Shown here: positions 47,764 through 56,558 of the stretch, piece by piece | Layout of the letters: each line of letters begins with the position of its first letter | How positions within the stretch are numbered: position 1 is the first letter of the stretch | NCBI GenBank assembly: GCA_016845585.1 | Contig: JAERSO010000026.1 | Coordinates: 114,607 to 178,606 of the forward strand | Direction of reading: 5' to 3' | Source: Acidimicrobiaceae bacterium | GTDB taxonomy: Bacteria > Actinomycetota > Acidimicrobiia > Acidimicrobiales > Aldehydirespiratoraceae | DNA length: 64,000 nucleotides | Position numbers and translations under genes: made by a program | The notes under the pieces: model-generated | The model's database searches: none | Told to the model about the DNA's origin: nothing | What the model saw: the letters and a program-made list of their open reading frames with translations, nothing else

Positions 47764-50700
47764 GTGACAAGCCCTGGATCGCATCGGCCCGTGCCGGAGG
47801 GAAGCTCCCCTGCCTGGCGCCGCCATGCTGTGGCGTTGATCGAGGAGTCGATGGAGCGCCTCGAAGTCCTCGACACTGCGGAGTTCGAAGCGGTGCTGAC
47901 CCAGATCCTGGGTCAGTTCTGCGAGTTCGTCGGCATCATCGCCATGGGCGAAGGCCGCAGAAGCGTCGACCACGGGGTGCTCTGGTACGACGCGGAGCAG
48001 ACCGACCTCGATGAACTGGCGACGTGCATCGAAATGTTCGACGACCTGCCCCAAGTCGACGCGATGACAACCCTGAGAGCGCCGAGTGGCCGGCCCGCGA
48101 GCATCATTCCGAACCCGAAGGGTTCGCACGCGCACTACATGGCATTGCTCGCCGCCGAGCCGGAGGGCCTCACCGCCGACGCAGCAAGCCTCTGCACGCT
48201 GATGGTGGCCGCCGTCTCCTCAGCCCGCCGGCGGGTCAACTCGACCAGAGCTCTTGATCGCCGCCTCGAGGTTCAGGAGTTCCTGAACTCGATCTCGAGC
48301 CGCGCGTCGGTACGCGACGACGACAGCGAAACGCTGTCGGAGATCTTCGATCTCACTCGGTCGTTCTTCGCCATCGGGGCGGTCTCGTACTGGGAGGCCG
48401 ACGGCTCGACCTTCACGCTCAAGGCGAGTGCGCCCGACAACGGTCGTGACCAGATCGACAAACCGATGTCGGTGGAGGTCGATCTCGACGCCAGTCGAGC
48501 GCTCCTCGAGAACGACCACATGAAGGTGCCGCTGAGCTTCTTCGCCCCGGAGCGCGACTTCCTGCAGCCGAGCCACAGCGAGGCACTGGTGGTGCCGATC
48601 TTCGGCCCCGGTGGATCAGAAGGTGCCGTGGTCTACACCGACCCGGAGCATCGCGACTGGGACGACCTCGACCTTCACGCGGCTCACTCGGTCACTCGGA
48701 GCGTGCAGAAGGTGGTGGCACGGGCTCGTTTCGAGACCGAGGCTCGTGGCCGTCAGGAGTTCGATGCGGCCGTTCGGCGCATCGCCACCATCGCGGCGCG
48801 GATGCGAGCCGAGCATGAGCAGGCGTTCCTCGGCGAGGTGACCACGGCGGTGATCGATCTGCTCGGCCTCACGGGAGCATCGGTCTGGAAGCGCAAGGGT
48901 GTGACCTTCGAGCGGGTGTTCGGAATGCACGCCGACAAGACCCCTGAGTTCGGCCGGGCGACCGTGGAGGCGACCGCGGCCTGGGTCAACCGATTCCACG
49001 AGCGTGGTCACGGGTTCATCGATCGCAACCGGATCCACAGCGCCGACGAGGTCTACATCGGGCCCGGGAAGGCGCTGATCGTCGCGATCGGAGTCGGCAC
49101 CGACGACTCTGGTCTCATCTCGTTCGTCAACGACCAGAGGCTTCGATGGACCGAGGCGGAGATCAAGGACGCCGAAGCGCTCGCCAGCGTCGTGACACAG
49201 ACCCTTGGGCGCTTCGCCGCCGAGCGCCGTTTCGAACTCGAAGCCCTGTCGAACGAGGTCGCGGGTCTGGCGGTGAGCGCCCACCTGGACAACATCGATC
49301 AGGTCGCCGACACGATCCTCGCCCGGTTCACCGAGTTCTTCGGCCTGTCAGAGGCCCAGGCCTGGCGAGTGGAGAAGGACCGGGCCGTCCTGCGATCCGT
49401 GTCTCGCCCCGACGGCCACGCTGATCATGGTGAATTGAGCATTCCCTTCGACCCGGCGATGTTCGCCGGTAAGGGGTGGACCGTCGTTCGTCTTCACGAG
49501 ATCGCGCACAATCACGAGCTCCATGATCCGCCTGACACCAAGGTCTTGATCATGCCGTACCGGGGAGGACCCGATCCCCTCGGGGTGTTGACGTTCGTCG
49601 ATCCGACGAACCGCTTCTGGACTCCCGAGGAGATCTCCTACATCCAGGGACTCGCCGGGACGATCGCTCAGCTACGTAGTCGGATGATCATGAGCCGGGA
49701 GCTCGAGTACCAGCGACAGGCGCAAGCGATTCTCACCGAGGCGACCGCAGCGTATGTCGACTCATCGCTCGACGACGTGCACGAGGTCGTCGTTGCCTCG
49801 CTCGAACGGGTGCGTCGGTTCCTCGACTGTGACTCGCTCGCACTGTTCGAGCTGGATCACGAAACGCTGATGATCAAGTGTCCCTGTGAGGCCACCCGGG
49901 ATGGCGAACCCATCCAGTCGGTGTTCGCACCGCTGGACCGCGACGATCCGGTCGTCGCCCGGTTGCTCGATCCAACCGATGGACCGGATTGGCTCATCGG
50001 GGAGCTGTTCGGCACGGGCCACGTCGGCGTGAATCTGCATGTCCAACCGGTCGTGAAGGGCCGTGACATCATCGCCCTGTCGGCCATCGGGCGAGACGCC
50101 GAACCACTGGACGGTGAGTCGGCGCGGATGTTGTCGGCGCTCACGGGCATGCTTGCGCAGCTCCGATCGCGACTCATGCTCGAGATGAGCGCACGGCGAC
50201 GCGCCGAGGGCGATCGAGTGCTCGGTGATGTGGCCGGCGACTTCGTTCACCGCTCCATCGACGATGCGAGCGAAGGGATCTACGCAGCCCTCGGCAGGTT
50301 CGGCGAACTGTTCGGCTGTCGCTCGGTCGGACTCTGGGACCTCGGCGACGATGGTTCCGCCACCCGTCGGATCCACTGGGTCTGCGAGGGCATCTCCGAA
50401 GGGAGCGCCCTCGATCGCCACGTTCCCGCCGAACATCCGACCCCGGAAGTGATCGGTGACATCCAAACCTCGATGATGTTCGAATCGCCGGCGATGCATC
50501 GGGGCCACATGCACACTCCCACCACCCTGTGTGCCGCGCCGATCCGAGTCGATGGTGAGGTGGTGGCGTGTATCTCGAGTGAGACCTCCCGCGAGATGCA
50601 CCTGGTGGTCGACTCCGAGATCCAGGAAGAGGTCCTCGCCTCGCTCGCGATGCTGGTTCGTCAGCTCTGGAATCGGCTCGATGCCGATCGGGCCATCGGT

Positions 50701-52854
50701 CGTCAGCTCGCCATGGAAGATCTTCTGCGTCATTTCGCCACCAAGCTGACCTCCACCCCGGCCGAGGACATGGGCGGTGACCGGCGAGCACTCGAATGGC
50801 TCGCCCGCCAGCTCGGTCTCGATCATGTCTCGGCCTGGAACGCATCGGTCGATGGCGATGAAGTGATGGTCGACCAAATGGTCGAGGCGAACCTGGGCGC
50901 GTGGTCCATTCCCGACTCCGAGCGGCACTTCTCCACATTGGACAGCAAGGCCCCACTCCTCCAGTCCGACGAGCGGTCCGGAAGCTGGCGACTCGACGAG
51001 GCGCCGGCCTGGATGCGCGCCGCCTTCCAGGGCCTGGGTTCGGAGACGCAGCGCCGCATCGGATGGATCCGCAATGACCAGTCCGACTCGGAATGCAACT
51101 ATCTGCTGGTGAGCCGACTCGGTACCGAACCGATCGGTGAGCACGAATTCTCGATCCTCACGTCGGCGTTGACGATCATCGGCCAGCACCAGGCTCGGGT
51201 CAGTGCCGAGCGATCACTGACCGCCGCGTTCACCGCGGCCCCGATCGCCATCAGCCTGCGCGAAGCCGACACCACCTTCATCGCCTGCAACGCGGCCTAT
51301 GAGGAGCTCACGGGTCGCTCGGCAGAAGAGATGATGGGTTCGAAGCTCGATCTGGTCGTCAGCCCCGACCAGGTCGACAGCGTGATCTCCGAGCTCAACC
51401 GGGAGCTGCCCTTCGGCCGCCTCGAACGGGAGTCGGCGTTCCGTCGCCCCGACGGTTCGATCCTGTGGGCGGAAGTGCGATCGACACCTGTACAGATCCC
51501 CGGTCGCTCCGAACCGATGCTGCTCACCTACTCCGAGGACATCACCGAACGGCGGCGCAACCGGCAACTCCTCGAGTACCAGGCCACCCATGATGAGCTC
51601 ACCGGCCTTCCCAACCGCCGGGTGTTCGTCAGCCAGGTCGCGCAGGAACTCTCGCAGTCGAACGAGTGCGCAGTCCTCGTGCTCGACCTCGACCGGTTCA
51701 AGGTCGTCAACGACTCACTGGGTCACAGTGTGGGCGATCAGCTGCTCATCACCTGTTCGGACCGCATCCGGCTCTCGCTGCGGCCCGGCGATGCCGTCTG
51801 TCGGCTCGGTGGTGACGAGTTCGCGATCTTGCTGCGGTACCCGGCCGACGAGCGCGCCGCGTCCGTTGTCGCCGAACGCCTGCTCAGCCTTCTTCGCGAG
51901 CCGGTTCGAGTCGGTGGTGAAGAGGTCTTCCCGTCAGCCAGCGTCGGCATCGCCGTCCCCGAGGAAGGCGATGCGGTCGAGGACCTCCTCCGCTACGCCG
52001 ATGCCGCCATGTACCAGGCAAAGGGTCGTGGGCGCGACCAATGGGTCCGGTTCGATCATTCGATGCGTGAGGCCGTGGTCGAACGGATTCGTACGGAGAC
52101 CGATCTCCGCCGTGCCATCGACAACGGCCAGCTCGAGGTGCACTATCAGCCCGAATTCCTGCTCGACAGCGGTGGCATCGTCGGGGCCGAGGCACTGGTT
52201 CGCTGGCGCCACCCCGAACGAGGACTCCTGGCTGCCGGCAGCTTCATCAGCCTTGCTGAGGAGACCGGCCTCGTCGTCGACCTCGGTCGATGGGTGCTCG
52301 GCCAGGCAACTGCACAGGCGGCGAGGTGGACCGCAGAAGGCCACGACATCATCATGCGGGTCAACCTGTCGGCCCGCCAGCTCCGAGAGGCGGTCGTCGG
52401 TGAGGTGCAGGAAGCCCTCGCTGCCGTGGACCTGCCGGCAAGTCGCCTCTGTCTCGAGCTCACCGAGACGACGGTCATGGACGATGTCCAGGAGTCGGCC
52501 CGGATTCTCCAGCAGTTCAGGGATCTCGGCGTGCAGATCGCCATCGACGACTTCGGCACCGGGTTCTCGTCACTCGCCTACCTGAAACGGTTCCCAGTCG
52601 ACATCTTGAAGATCGATCGGGAGTTCGTCGACGGTGTTGGTGTCGATCCCGATGACACGGCCATCGTCCACTCGATCGTCGGTCTCGCCCAGACGCTCCG
52701 GCTGGAGGTCGTGGCCGAAGGGATCGAGGACGAGACCCAGGTCACGGAGTTGGTGCGGCTCGGTTGTCGCCGCGGACAGGGCTTCCATCTGGCTCGGCCG
52801 TGTCCGGCCGATGAGGTCGGTCGGCTCCTGCGAGCCGACAACCCCGCGCAATAG
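47764..52854 (+). CDS. Giant multi-GAF/PAS/GGDEF/EAL cyclic-di-GMP protein
   Basis: 1,696 aa, soluble. By pattern, about seven GAF-like modules in tandem (spacing near 150-165 residues, about 20-1145), each preceded by a charged helical linker such as LAQLRSRLMLEMSARRR, then a PAS domain (about 1148-1265, ending ITERRR), GGDEF (DELTGLPNRR, RPGD inhibitory site, intact GGDEF near 1346) and EAL (GAEALVRW near 1473, DDFGTGFSSLAYLKRF, EGIED). Both catalytic motifs look intact. GTG 47764 is tentative: AGGAGGTGA overlaps that codon and GTG 47791 is possible. Module count is approximate. Confidence 0.85.
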   Translation: MTSPGSHRPVPEGSSPAWRRHAVALIEESMERLEVLDTAEFEAVLTQILGQFCEFVGIIAMGEGRRSVDHGVLWYDAEQTDLDELATCIEMFDDLPQVDAMTTLRAPSGRPASIIPNPKGSHAHYMALLAAEPEGLTADAASLCTLMVAAVSSARRRVNSTRALDRRLEVQEFLNSISSRASVRDDDSETLSEIFDLTRSFFAIGAVSYWEADGSTFTLKASAPDNGRDQIDKPMSVEVDLDASRALLENDHMKVPLSFFAPERDFLQPSHSEALVVPIFGPGGSEGAVVYTDPEHRDWDDLDLHAAHSVTRSVQKVVARARFETEARGRQEFDAAVRRIATIAARMRAEHEQAFLGEVTTAVIDLLGLTGASVWKRKGVTFERVFGMHADKTPEFGRATVEATAAWVNRFHERGHGFIDRNRIHSADEVYIGPGKALIVAIGVGTDDSGLISFVNDQRLRWTEAEIKDAEALASVVTQTLGRFAAERRFELEALSNEVAGLAVSAHLDNIDQVADTILARFTEFFGLSEAQAWRVEKDRAVLRSVSRPDGHADHGELSIPFDPAMFAGKGWTVVRLHEIAHNHELHDPPDTKVLIMPYRGGPDPLGVLTFVDPTNRFWTPEEISYIQGLAGTIAQLRSRMIMSRELEYQRQAQAILTEATAAYVDSSLDDVHEVVVASLERVRRFLDCDSLALFELDHETLMIKCPCEATRDGEPIQSVFAPLDRDDPVVARLLDPTDGPDWLIGELFGTGHVGVNLHVQPVVKGRDIIALSAIGRDAEPLDGESARMLSALTGMLAQLRSRLMLEMSARRRAEGDRVLGDVAGDFVHRSIDDASEGIYAALGRFGELFGCRSVGLWDLGDDGSATRRIHWVCEGISEGSALDRHVPAEHPTPEVIGDIQTSMMFESPAMHRGHMHTPTTLCAAPIRVDGEVVACISSETSREMHLVVDSEIQEEVLASLAMLVRQLWNRLDADRAIGRQLAMEDLLRHFATKLTSTPAEDMGGDRRALEWLARQLGLDHVSAWNASVDGDEVMVDQMVEANLGAWSIPDSERHFSTLDSKAPLLQSDERSGSWRLDEAPAWMRAAFQGLGSETQRRIGWIRNDQSDSECNYLLVSRLGTEPIGEHEFSILTSALTIIGQHQARVSAERSLTAAFTAAPIAISLREADTTFIACNAAYEELTGRSAEEMMGSKLDLVVSPDQVDSVISELNRELPFGRLERESAFRRPDGSILWAEVRSTPVQIPGRSEPMLLTYSEDITERRRNRQLLEYQATHDELTGLPNRRVFVSQVAQELSQSNECAVLVLDLDRFKVVNDSLGHSVGDQLLITCSDRIRLSLRPGDAVCRLGGDEFAILLRYPADERAASVVAERLLSLLREPVRVGGEEVFPSASVGIAVPEEGDAVEDLLRYADAAMYQAKGRGRDQWVRFDHSMREAVVERIRTETDLRRAIDNGQLEVHYQPEFLLDSGGIVGAEALVRWRHPERGLLAAGSFISLAEETGLVVDLGRWVLGQATAQAARWTAEGHDIIMRVNLSARQLREAVVGEVQEALAAVDLPASRLCLELTETTVMDDVQESARILQQFRDLGVQIAIDDFGTGFSSLAYLKRFPVDILKIDREFVDGVGVDPDDTAIVHSIVGLAQTLRLEVVAEGIEDETQVTELVRLGCRRGQGFHLARPCPADEVGRLLRADNPAQ

Positions 52855-52889
52855 CCTGTCCTCGTTGAAGAAACGGGGGTCCCGCCCTT

Positions 52890-52895
52890 TACAAT
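52890..52895 (+). promoter_or_regulatory. -10 box of the whiB promoter
   Basis: TACAAT with a TTGAAG-like -35 at 52865-52870 (19-nt spacing). Leader of about 85 nt before the whiB ATG. Confidence 0.45.
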
Positions 52896-52898
52896 GTG

Positions 52899-52920
52899 GT
52901 GATTACAGTGCTGTAATTAC
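52899..52920. promoter_or_regulatory. Inverted repeat over the whiB transcription start
   Basis: 10-bp arms (52899-52908 and 52911-52920, one mismatch) separated by TG, placed directly after the -10 box. Well suited as a repressor operator, possibly for WhiB itself or an adjacent regulator. Confidence 0.5.
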
Positions 52921-52985
52921 ACGAGTGGCAACGGGCGGAGGGGATCCGGGTACGGATCCCTTGCGTTGCTACGTGGAGGACTCAC

Positions 52986-53279
52986 ATGGCCATTCATCAC
53001 GAAACCGACAGCGAAGAGAAGTCTTGGCAGGACTACGCCAACTGCCTTGGTGTCGACCCCGACCTCTTCTTCCCCGAGCGGGGGGCGTCGACACGCGAGG
53101 CCAAAGAGGTCTGCCGCGGCTGTGTCGTGCGTGAAGACTGTCTCGAATACGCCCTGCAGAACGGCGAGAAGTTCGGCATCTGGGGCGGAATGAGCGAGCG
53201 CGAGCGTCGCCGGATCCGTCGTCAGCGTGCCCTCGCCCGAGCCGCGGCCGCCGCGCAGGCCGACACATTCTCCGCCTGA
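52986..53279 (+). CDS. WhiB-family iron-sulfur transcription regulator
   Basis: 97 aa. Four cluster cysteines (YANCLG, then VCRGCVVREDC) bind a 4Fe-4S cluster; the turn FGIWGGMSERERR and basic tail RRIRRQR bind sigma factor and DNA. Pattern suits the WhiB1/WhiB2-like group, which cannot be split further here. GGAGG lies 9 nt before the ATG. Confidence 0.93.
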   Translation: MAIHHETDSEEKSWQDYANCLGVDPDLFFPERGASTREAKEVCRGCVVREDCLEYALQNGEKFGIWGGMSERERRRIRRQRALARAAAAAQADTFSA

Positions 53280-53315
53280 TTCCTTCGTCTCATACGATCT
53301 TCATCAATCGCGCGT

Positions 53316-53321
53316 TACCAT
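53316..53321 (+). promoter_or_regulatory. -10 box of a leaderless tatA promoter
   Basis: TACCAT followed by 7 nt and ATG at 53329. Confidence 0.55.
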
Positions 53322-53328
53322 CGCGTCC

Positions 53329-53499
53329 ATGGGCAGTCTTGGCACAGGTGAACTCGTCATCATCCTCATCATCGTTCTGCTGATCTTCGGCGGCGCGAAG
53401 CTGCCCAAGTTGGCGCGATCGCTTGGGCAGGCTCAGAAGGAATTCAAGACCGGCCTCGATGAGGGCGCGTCGAGCGACGACAAGGCCGACGACGCCTGA
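53329..53499 (+). CDS. tatA: Twin-arginine translocase subunit TatA/TatE
   Basis: 56 aa. Short N-terminal membrane span (ELVIILIIVLLIFGG), the hinge FGGAKLPKLARSLGQA with the family's Gly-Ala-Lys-Leu-Pro, then an amphipathic helix and acidic tail. Pore component of Tat export; a Tat substrate is encoded near 8857. ATG 53329 has a TACCAT box 7 nt upstream. Confidence 0.9.
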   Translation: MGSLGTGELVIILIIVLLIFGGAKLPKLARSLGQAQKEFKTGLDEGASSDDKADDA

Positions 53500-53549
53500 T
53501 TCGTTGAGCGGCGGGCCGCGTCTGATGGCCCCTGCTGTGCGGTGAAGCC

Positions 53550-54071
53550 ATGACCACGACGGTCGGCGGCACCCAGGATGGCGGCGTTCCCACCTGGGAC
53601 GAGATCGCCCGTGATCACCTCGGATTCATGTATTCCGTCGCGTATCGGCTGGCGGGGAACCAATCCGACGCTGAGGACGTTGTCCAAGAAGCGCTCCTCC
53701 GCGTGAAACGTGGGCTGGAGAACTACACCCCCGGATCTCTCCACGGATGGCTTGCCCGAATCGTGACCAACGTCTTCCTCGACGAAACCCGCCGCCGCAA
53801 GCGTCGGACGCAAACACACCTCCCGGACGACCCGGATCGTGTGCTCGTGGGCGCGCCTGCCGCGGACGAAGCCCTGGCCATGGAATCGCTGCCCGATCAT
53901 CTCCAGACGGCGATCGCCGCCCTGCCGGAGGAGTTCCGCACGGCGGTGGTGCTCTGTGACGTCGCCGGCCTCAGCTACGCCGAGATCGCGGAGCAGAGTG
54001 GCGTGCCCGTCGGCACGGTCCGGTCCCGCGTCCATCGCGGAAGGCTTCGACTCCGGGAGGTGTTGTCGTGA
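53550..54071 (+). CDS. ECF-type RNA polymerase sigma factor
   Basis: 173 aa. Region 2 (HLGFMYSVAYRLAGNQSDAEDVVQEALLRV) recognises -10; region 4 (ALPEEFRTAVVLCDVAGLSYAEIAEQSGVPVGTVRSRVHRGR) recognises -35. GTGA overlap with the next gene identifies its anti-sigma partner. Resembles SigE/RpoE stress factors. Confidence 0.93.
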   Translation: MTTTVGGTQDGGVPTWDEIARDHLGFMYSVAYRLAGNQSDAEDVVQEALLRVKRGLENYTPGSLHGWLARIVTNVFLDETRRRKRRTQTHLPDDPDRVLVGAPAADEALAMESLPDHLQTAIAALPEEFRTAVVLCDVAGLSYAEIAEQSGVPVGTVRSRVHRGRLRLREVLS

Positions 54072-54907
54072 ACATCGATGACGACCGCCTGAGCGCCTAT
54101 CTCGACGATGAGCTCTCCGCAGACGAGCGGACCGAGGTCGATGCGGCGCTCGCTGCCGATCCGGCACTGCGATCCCTCCTCAACGAGCTCACCGCGGTGA
54201 AGGACCTCGTCGCGGACTCGATGATCGCGCCATCGTCCGCGTCGGTGGAGCGGATGATCACCGCAGTCGAATCCCCCGATGACGAGCAGGCAGCCGCGGA
54301 TGCCAATGTTCTGGTCTTCGCGACGCGACGTCGAGTGCCGACATTCGCTGCAGTGGCCGCTTCGCTCGTGATCATCGCGAGCGTCGTCGGCGGCGTGGGC
54401 GGTAATCGATCGATCCCGGCCATCGGCGATCTCGTCGCCCGCCACGAAGCCGCAGCCTCGGTGCTCGAATCCGGCACCGAGATGGCCATGGACGATGACG
54501 CGATGCACGAGATGATGGACGAAGGTCCGGCGATGCCCGACTCGCTCGACCTCACCTACGCCGACCAGGACGGCACGCTCGTTCACGCCGTGTTCGAGGC
54601 CCCGGACGGCTCGCTGCTCTCCGTGTTTCGACAGAACGGTGATGCCGACCTCGACGAGATCGGCGAAGAGATGGGATCCGGCGAGATCGTCGACATGGGT
54701 GGCCACGAGATGTGGGCCACCGACATGGGCCAGACCCATGTGGCCGTCATCGACGGCGATGGGTTCACCTGGACCGTCGTCGGCGACGCCGACGACGATC
54801 ACATGATGACCATGATGAGCGATCTGCCCGGCCGGACGCCCAGCCTCGGTGATCGCCTGGACGACCTCGCCGACGCGATCACCCGCCCCTTCCGCCTCGG
54901 AGCCTGA
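54068..54907 (+). CDS. Membrane anti-sigma factor
   Basis: 279 aa. Cytoplasmic anti-sigma fold (LSAYLDDELSADERTEV, ALRSLLNELTAV) without the HxxxCxxC zinc motif, one membrane span (AAVAASLVIIASVVGG), and an extracytoplasmic acidic Met- and His-rich domain (MAMDDDAMHEMMDE, DDDHMMTMM), suggestive of metal or redox sensing. GTG start overlaps the sigma gene stop. Confidence 0.88.
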   Translation: MNIDDDRLSAYLDDELSADERTEVDAALAADPALRSLLNELTAVKDLVADSMIAPSSASVERMITAVESPDDEQAAADANVLVFATRRRVPTFAAVAASLVIIASVVGGVGGNRSIPAIGDLVARHEAAASVLESGTEMAMDDDAMHEMMDEGPAMPDSLDLTYADQDGTLVHAVFEAPDGSLLSVFRQNGDADLDEIGEEMGSGEIVDMGGHEMWATDMGQTHVAVIDGDGFTWTVVGDADDDHMMTMMSDLPGRTPSLGDRLDDLADAITRPFRLGA

Positions 54908-54908
54908 T

Positions 54909-54951
54909 TCGCTGCGGCTACGCCGCGCGGTTGTCGCTGCGGCTACGCCGC
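54909..54951. terminator. Tandem 18-bp repeat hairpins, bidirectional terminator
   Basis: TCGCTGCGGCTACGCCGC occurs at 54909-54926 and again at 54934-54951; each folds as GCGGC/GCCGC. It lies between the anti-sigma stop and the convergent second whiB, whose TAG stop is inside the second copy. Confidence 0.65.
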
Positions 54952-55179
54952 AGTTGCCAGCCGGCGTGCTCGCAGAATGCGCCGCCGCTGGCGCTCGGAG
55001 CAGCCGCCCCACACGCCGTGATCGATGCGGTTGCGCAACGCGTATTCCAGGCAGCGCTCCTGCACCGGGCATCCGTCGCAGATCTTCTTCGCGACTTCGA
55101 CACCGACCCCGTCAGAGGGGAAGAAGGTGTCAGGGTGTTGGGTGGCGCAGTTGCCTTTTGCCATCCATTTGGTGTCCAT
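54943..55179 (-). CDS. WhiB-family regulator, second copy
   Basis: 78 aa. Cysteines in KGNCATQ and ICDGCPVQERC, turn GVWGGCSERQRRR and basic tail. Four cluster cysteines plus one extra in the turn (WGGC). ATG 55179 preceded by AGGAGA with good spacing. A minus-strand GGGAAC - 17 nt - CGTAAT pair (55233-55261) resembles an ECF sigma promoter. Confidence 0.9.
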   Translation of the reverse strand: MDTKWMAKGNCATQHPDTFFPSDGVGVEVAKKICDGCPVQERCLEYALRNRIDHGVWGGCSERQRRRILRARRLATAA

Positions 55180-55232
55180 TCGGATCTCCTTGGTCGGGCC
55201 GCCGCCCAACCGCCCGCTTTGTGCGTACCGGT

Positions 55233-55261
55233 ATTACGCCCAGATCGGGCTGAAAGTTCCC
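55233..55261 (-). promoter_or_regulatory. Possible ECF-sigma promoter of the second whiB
   Basis: Minus-strand GGGAAC (55256-55261), 17-nt spacer, CGTAAT (55233-55238), about 54 nt before the start codon. Fits the GGAAC-N16-18-GTT style only loosely. Confidence 0.3.
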
Positions 55262-55315
55262 GTAAAACGTCATTCGGCTCACTGACAGGGGTGACCTGAG
55301 GTGATTTTCCACAGT

Positions 55316-55321
55316 TACACT
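55316..55321 (+). promoter_or_regulatory. -10 box upstream of the ROK-ppk operon
   Basis: TACACT followed by 8 nt and ATG at 55330; probably the promoter of the run of genes to 60682. Confidence 0.45.
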
Positions 55322-55329
55322 GCGAATCC

Positions 55330-55614
55330 ATGACGGATACCCCAGAAGCCGAAGTCGAGGAACCCCCGATCGGGCAGGCGACCATCGTCTATCTCGGCCC
55401 CACGGCCCCGCATTGGGAAATTCGCCCGGTATTCGGCGAACGAGAGGTCATGGACGGCTTCCGAGACCGTGTGAACGCTCGTCTCTTGCTGCTTCCGCCC
55501 CACGATCCGCAGTTCCGCCGCAACCGCGAACGCGTGAATCGCGACGGCGAGCGCGAGAACATCGTCGTCGAGTGGGATCTCGGATACCCCGAGGACGACG
55601 GCTCCGAAGGCTGA
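55330..55614 (+). CDS. Small protein of unknown function
   Basis: 94 aa, acidic at both ends, no membrane span. Middle reads ATIVYLGPTAPHWEIRPVFG and LLLLPPHDPQFRRNR. No family recognised. First gene of the operon with ROK kinase (8 nt gap), ppk1, NUDIX and MFS. Confidence 0.65.
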   Translation: MTDTPEAEVEEPPIGQATIVYLGPTAPHWEIRPVFGEREVMDGFRDRVNARLLLLPPHDPQFRRNRERVNRDGERENIVVEWDLGYPEDDGSEG

Positions 55615-55622
55615 ACCCAGCA

Positions 55623-56558
55623 ATGGCGACCATCGGCGTCGACCTGGGCGGCACCAAGACGATGGCGGTCCTCGTAGAGGACGGCACCGTCGTCAGCAAG
55701 GCGAAGAAGCCGACACCGCCGACCGGCGGGCCGGCTGATGTCATCGACACGATCGTCCGCGCCGTCACGAAGGTCGACCCCGACGGTCGTGCCACCGCGA
55801 TCGGCATCGGTGTCCCCGGGCCGGTGATCCCCGGCACCGGCGTGCTGCCTGCCGCCCCGAATCTCCCGGGCTGGGACCATGATGTCCCCGTCGGCGATCT
55901 CCTCAGCGAACGACTCGGTCGGCGACCGGTCGCGGTCGACAATGATGTCAATGTCGGCACCTTGGCCGAACACCGATTCGGCGCCGGCGTCGGTGTCGAC
56001 AACCTTCTCGGCGTGTTCGTCGGTACCGGTGTCGGCGCCGGTCTGGTGCTCGACGGCAGGCTCCGTCAAGGACCTCACGGATTGGCCGGGGAGATCGGCC
56101 ACACATTCGTGGCATTCGAGGATCTCGGCTCCGGCGGACTCGGCCGGGGGGAGCTCGAGGACTATGCGGGTCGTCGGTCGCTGGAACGCCGAGCGCGCCG
56201 GCTGGCGGACGAGGGGAAACCGACCATCCTCTTCGACCTCGCTGACGGCGGCCGCCTGAAGTCACGAATCTGGGCCGAGGCGACCGAGGCCGGCGACCAG
56301 CTCACGATCGGGCTGATCGACCAGGCGGCATCAGCCCTGGCGGCCGCCATCGCATCGGCGATCGTTCTCATCGATCTCGAACTGGTGGTGCTCGGCGGCG
56401 GTATGGCCGAACGTCTGGGTGAAGCTTTCCGATCGCGTGTCGAAGAAGAACTCATGGAGCGATCGTTTGCCGGTGTCATCACACCGGTCCGAACCGCACG
56501 GATGGGCGACACCGGCGGCGCTGTCGGCGCGGCGCTGCTCGTCGCGGAACACCACTGA
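55623..56558 (+). CDS. ROK-family sugar kinase, glucokinase-like, without zinc cysteines
   Basis: 311 aa. ATP loop GVDLGGTKTMAVL, catalytic Asp in VDNDVNVGTLAEHRFG, GTGVGAGLVLDG, and the sugar-binding GEIGH. The zinc motif CxCGxxGC that follows in most ROK proteins is replaced by GLGRGELEDYAGR, so no cysteines remain. Phosphorylates glucose or a related sugar, possibly using polyphosphate given its coupling to ppk1 (ATG overlap), which is inference. Confidence 0.85.
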   Translation: MATIGVDLGGTKTMAVLVEDGTVVSKAKKPTPPTGGPADVIDTIVRAVTKVDPDGRATAIGIGVPGPVIPGTGVLPAAPNLPGWDHDVPVGDLLSERLGRRPVAVDNDVNVGTLAEHRFGAGVGVDNLLGVFVGTGVGAGLVLDGRLRQGPHGLAGEIGHTFVAFEDLGSGGLGRGELEDYAGRRSLERRARRLADEGKPTILFDLADGGRLKSRIWAEATEAGDQLTIGLIDQAASALAAAIASAIVLIDLELVVLGGGMAERLGEAFRSRVEEELMERSFAGVITPVRTARMGDTGGAVGAALLVAEHH

